A stretch of DNA of 64,000 bases. Source: Allobosea sp. LC85. Its GTDB lineage: Bacteria > Pseudomonadota > Alphaproteobacteria > Rhizobiales > Beijerinckiaceae. The notes beneath the pieces were generated by a model that was not told where the DNA came from, searched no databases, and worked only from the letters and a program-made list of their open reading frames with translations. This document shows, one piece after another, positions 61,259 through 64,000 of the stretch. Both the position numbers and the translations under genes were made by a program. Location: contig NZ_JPKG01000028.1 of the NCBI RefSeq assembly GCF_000735605.1, forward strand, positions 62,001 to 126,000, written 5' to 3'. Position 1 is the stretch's first letter; each line of letters starts with the position of its first letter.

Positions 61259-62024
61259 AGCGCCCGACTGCCCAGAAATAGACTGGGTAGGGCAAAAGGC
61301 TGATCAGCTTCACCGCCCATGACAACCGGCGTGGGAAGCTGATCTCGAAGCCGCCGCGCACGAAGCCGTCGACGATGCGTCTTGCTGCAACGGCCTCGGT
61401 CATCAGGAGCGGCATCGAGAAATCGTGCCGGCGCGTCAGGGGGGTATCGACGAAGCCCGGATTGACGACCTGAAGGCGAATGCCGAGCCTGTCGCAGTCG
61501 AATTTCAGCGCCTCGCACATATAGATCGTAGCAGCCTTGGAAGCGCCATAGGCGGCCGCTCTCGGCAGGCCGCCGAAACCGGCGATCGAGGCGTTGACCG
61601 CGATCTGGCCACGGCCCCGCGGCTTCATCCGCTCCAGCACGGCGGCCAGCCCCTTGGCTGCTCCAAGGGTATTGACCGCCAGGGCAGCCTCGAGAGCCGC
61701 GATGTCAAACACGCCACGTCGCGTGGCTGGAGCGATGCCGGCATTCAGGAAGGCCAGCGCGATCGGCCCATGCACGCTCTCGATGGCATCGACCACCACA
61801 CGCATGGCAGCCGCATCCGTCACATCGCCGGCATGGGCAACGATGCGGCCCGGCAATCCGGTAGCACGCTGTGCGAGATCCTCGAGCTGTTCCAGCCGTC
61901 GTGCCGTGATCGCGACCGTCCAGCCGCGAGCGGCCAGTTCGAGTGCGACGGCCTCGCCGATGCCGGAACTCGCGCCGGTGACCCAGGCGACGCCGTCCTG
62001 CGGCTGCATGCGCGGCAATGACAT
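61227..62024 (-). CDS. Short-chain dehydrogenase/reductase
   Basis: 265-aa SDR. The cofactor motif is TGASSGIGEA, the NAG motif lies in FLNAGIAP, catalytic Ser is in NASIAGFGG and the YxxxK is Y-GASK in AAAYGASKAA. A PGFVDTPL segment follows, and a hydrophobic C-terminal stretch (KLISLLPYPVYFWAVG) suggests membrane association. The start at 62024 follows GGAGAA. Substrate unknown. Confidence 0.88.
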   Translation of the reverse strand: MSLPRMQPQDGVAWVTGASSGIGEAVALELAARGWTVAITARRLEQLEDLAQRATGLPGRIVAHAGDVTDAAAMRVVVDAIESVHGPIALAFLNAGIAPATRRGVFDIAALEAALAVNTLGAAKGLAAVLERMKPRGRGQIAVNASIAGFGGLPRAAAYGASKAATIYMCEALKFDCDRLGIRLQVVNPGFVDTPLTRRHDFSMPLLMTEAVAARRIVDGFVRGGFEISFPRRLSWAVKLISLLPYPVYFWAVGRFTGQAKRERA

Positions 62025-62223
62025 GGTTTCTCCGGACGAGAGGCATCCCGGACATACAGCCCCGCAAGTGATCGGCGCAACCTTGCCGCCCCTCCCGTCC
62101 CGCTTCTGCAATGCCTCGATCGCTGCAATCCCCGCACGGCGTCGTGGCATGTGGCGCGCGCCACACAATCGGTGCAGTCTGCCGGCCGCGGCGCCAACCG
62201 CCGATGAATCAGGACCACGACCG

Positions 62224-62940
62224 ATGCCGACAGAATTGCTCTTCCGCCAGGACGCCTACCTCACCGAGACCCCGGCCAAGGTAGAGGCGCTGAACGAACG
62301 CGGCGGCATCGTTCTCGATCGCACGGTGTTCTACGCCACCGGCGGCGGCCAGCCGGGCGATGCCGGGCGAATTCGCCTCACCGACGGCAGCGAGATCGCA
62401 ATCGGCACCACGATCTACGACCCCGAGGACAAGAGCCGCGTCATCCACGTGCCGCTCGAGGGGCAGGCAGCACCTCAGCCTGGCGACACTGTCACCCTGT
62501 TGCTCGACTGGGGGCGCCGCCTGAAGCGCATGCGCATCCACACCGCCTTGCACCTGCTCAGCGTCGTGCTGCCCTTCCCCGTCACCGGCGGTTCGATCGG
62601 CGATGGCGACGGCCGTCTCGATTTCGACATCCCGGAAGGCGGGCTCGACAAGGCGGAGATCGGCGAAAAGCTGAACGCGCTGATTGCCCGCAATGCCGCC
62701 GTCACCGAGCGTTGGATCACCGACGAGGAACTCGATGCCAATCCCGGCCTGGTCAAGACCATGTCGGTCAAGCCGCCGCGGGGATCCGGACGTGTGCGGC
62801 TGGTTTCGATCGACGGCATCGATCTCCAGCCCTGCGGTGGAACCCATGTCCGCAACACCTCCGAGATCGGTGTTGTCGCGATCACCGATATCGAGAAGAA
62901 GGGCAAGCAGAACAGGCGCGTGCGCATCGCGCTCGCCTGA
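62224..62940 (+). CDS. alaX: Alanyl-tRNA editing protein, AlaX-M type
   Basis: 238-aa free-standing editing domain that hydrolyses mischarged Ser- or Gly-tRNA-Ala. Zinc ligands are H106 and H110 (RIHTALHLL) and C204 and H208 (QPCGGTHVR). The N-terminal beta-barrel segment FYATGGGQPGDAG matches the AlaRS-like glycine-rich region of the medium-length class. The start is ATG at 62224, soon after a gap to the divergent SDR gene. The gene is followed 39 bp on by sseA, probably one operon. Confidence 0.92.
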   Translation: MPTELLFRQDAYLTETPAKVEALNERGGIVLDRTVFYATGGGQPGDAGRIRLTDGSEIAIGTTIYDPEDKSRVIHVPLEGQAAPQPGDTVTLLLDWGRRLKRMRIHTALHLLSVVLPFPVTGGSIGDGDGRLDFDIPEGGLDKAEIGEKLNALIARNAAVTERWITDEELDANPGLVKTMSVKPPRGSGRVRLVSIDGIDLQPCGGTHVRNTSEIGVVAITDIEKKGKQNRRVRIALA

Positions 62941-62979
62941 ACCCGCCAGACTTCGCCTCATCAGCAGGAAACGCCAACC

Positions 62980-63837
62980 ATGGCCAGCAATGATGTTTTC
63001 GTCTCCACCGAATGGCTCGCCGAGCGCCTGAACGCGCCCGATATCGTGGTGGTCGACGGCTCCTGGTATCTCCCCATGCACGCCCGCGATCCCGCCGCCG
63101 AATACGCAGAACGGCGCATTCCCGGAGCGGTGCGCTTCGACATCGATACGGTGAAGGACGCCAATTCCGACCTGCCGCATATGCTGCCGCGGCCGGATGC
63201 CTTCGCGGCCGCCGTCGGCGCCATGGGCATCGGCGACGGCATGCGCATCGTCGTCTATGACGGGCTCGGCCTGTTCTCGGCCGCGCGCGTGCGCTGGACC
63301 TTCAAGACCTTCGGGGCGAAGGACGTCGTCATCCTCGAAGGCGGCTTCCCGAAATGGCAGGCCGAAGGCCGCCCGATCGAGGAAGGCCCGCCGCGCGCCC
63401 GCGCCGCCCGTACCTTCACCGCCCGGCTCGACCACTCCGCCGTCGCCGATGCCGACGATGTCGAGCGTGCGCTGAATGGCGCTGCGATCCAGGTCGTCGA
63501 CGCCCGTCCGGCCGACCGCTTCCGCGGTGAGGCGCCGGAGCCGCGCGCCGGCGTGCGCTCGGGCCATATGCCGGGTTCGCTCAACCTGCCCTTCCCCGCG
63601 ATCATCGCCGATGGCAGGCTCCGTTCGCCGGAAGCCATCGCCGCCGCCTTCACCGAGGCGGGCGTCGATCTGGACAAGCCGCTGATCACCAGCTGCGGCT
63701 CCGGCGTCTCGGCCGCGATCCTCTCGACCGCGCTCGAGACCATCGGCAAGCCGGCGCGCGCCATCTATGACGGCTCCTGGGCCGAATGGGGCGCGAGCGA
63801 CCGGCCGATCGCAACCGGGCCGGCCAGGAAGGGCTAA
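62980..63837 (+). CDS. sseA: 3-Mercaptopyruvate sulfurtransferase
   Basis: 285-aa tandem rhodanese. The inactive N-terminal domain (about 8-135) has VVDGSWYLP, AAEYAERRIPGAVRFD and VVYDGLGLFSAARVRW. The C-terminal domain has VVDARPADRFRG and the active loop C239-G-S-G-V-S, the mercaptopyruvate-type loop rather than the CRKGVT of thiosulfate rhodanese. It moves sulfur from 3-mercaptopyruvate to thiols or cyanide. A composite palindromic repeat begins 3 bp after the stop. Confidence 0.93.
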   Translation: MASNDVFVSTEWLAERLNAPDIVVVDGSWYLPMHARDPAAEYAERRIPGAVRFDIDTVKDANSDLPHMLPRPDAFAAAVGAMGIGDGMRIVVYDGLGLFSAARVRWTFKTFGAKDVVILEGGFPKWQAEGRPIEEGPPRARAARTFTARLDHSAVADADDVERALNGAAIQVVDARPADRFRGEAPEPRAGVRSGHMPGSLNLPFPAIIADGRLRSPEAIAAAFTEAGVDLDKPLITSCGSGVSAAILSTALETIGKPARAIYDGSWAEWGASDRPIATGPARKG

Positions 63838-63840
63838 GGC

Positions 63841-63940
63841 ATCGGCCCGAAAAGCGGAATGCGGTTTTCCGGAAAGCCGATGCAAATGCAGAAAGATTAG
63901 ATCATCGGACCGGACACGAGATCCGCTCCGATGATCTAAA
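63841..63940 (+). repeat. Composite palindromic intergenic repeat, copy 3
   Basis: Same order as copies 1 and 2: ATCGGCCCGAAAA...TTTTCCGGAAAGCCGAT, then GCAAATGCAGAAAGATTAGA and a dyad built on TCATCGGACCGGA with a few mismatches in the right arm. It directly follows the sseA stop codon. The last 60 bp of the window after it show no feature. Confidence 0.85.
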
Positions 63941-64000
63941 AAAGCGCTGGAGCTTGCCTCAATAAGTCGCTCTGCCGCCTGACAGATCGAAAATCCCACC

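Noticed and set aside
1..64000. CRISPR arrays, prophage, insertion sequences, rRNA genes
   Set aside because: No regularly spaced repeats, phage structural or integrase genes, transposase genes or rRNA sequence were recognised on either strand.

Overview
The window is GC-rich alphaproteobacterial chromosome, most likely from the order Hyphomicrobiales (a Bosea-like or related soil/plant-associated genus; inferred, not proven). Supporting signs are the pcm-tolC-popZ-valS neighbourhood, an ExoR homologue, YARHG and BA14K-like small exported proteins, an ampR-ampC pair, many solute-binding proteins for organic and amino acids, and ~100-bp composite palindromic intergenic repeats. No prophage, IS element, CRISPR array or rRNA was seen.

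Region 1 (1-8.5 kb): the 3' part of a type II NADH dehydrogenase; an IclR regulator divergent from a thiamine-diphosphate enzyme with a clear dyad operator between them; an amino-acid-type ABC transporter in the same operon; an aldehyde dehydrogenase remnant; and an orphan oligopeptide-type solute-binding protein followed by a perfect 21-bp hairpin.

Region 2 (8.8-19.7 kb): a catabolic gene set whose two divergent promoters carry related dyads of the type TTTCA-N5-TGAAA. It holds an Ldh_2-type 2-hydroxyacid dehydrogenase, a two-subunit class I fumarase/tartrate-dehydratase-type hydratase, a quinone-oxidoreductase-like dehydrogenase, an IclR regulator, a TctC-type and an ABC-type solute-binding protein (both without permeases), a DUF6282 amidohydrolase-like protein, a bicupin-like protein, an HpcH/HpaI aldolase and a HisC-like aminotransferase. 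The substrate is not known.

Region 3 (19.8-30.8 kb): two operons for quinate/shikimate-type compounds. One, divergent from a TetR regulator, encodes two permeases, a binding protein, an ATPase, a Gfo/Idh/MocA oxidoreductase, a shikimate dehydrogenase-like enzyme, a QuiC-type 3-dehydroshikimate dehydratase and a beta-keto acid cleavage enzyme. The other, divergent from a GntR regulator, encodes a second copy of the same binding protein plus type II dehydroquinate dehydratase. Over 816 bp the two binding-protein genes differ at only four silent positions, but they carry different N-terminal tips. Together the enzymes would turn quinate/dehydroquinate into protocatechuate.

Region 4 (31-48 kb): an M20 peptidase, a GlcD-like FAD oxidase, ampC/ampR, a second Gfo/Idh oxidoreductase, gene remnants (autotransporter tail, GGDEF tail), small exported proteins, an ImmA/IrrE protease, a HerA-like ATPase, a UPF0114 protein, exonuclease III, ilvD-exoR, a VTT-domain membrane protein and a PhoD phosphatase.

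Region 5 (49-64 kb): mainly housekeeping genes: valS, dps, popZ, tolC, pcm, tRNA-Asn and tRNA-Cys, then a frameshifted cyclopropane-fatty-acid synthase, a DUF2891 protein, a symporter/LysR deletion scar, an AAC(3)-type acetyltransferase, a short-chain dehydrogenase, an AlaX editing protein and a mercaptopyruvate sulfurtransferase. Several pseudogene scars show ongoing gene loss in the accessory parts.
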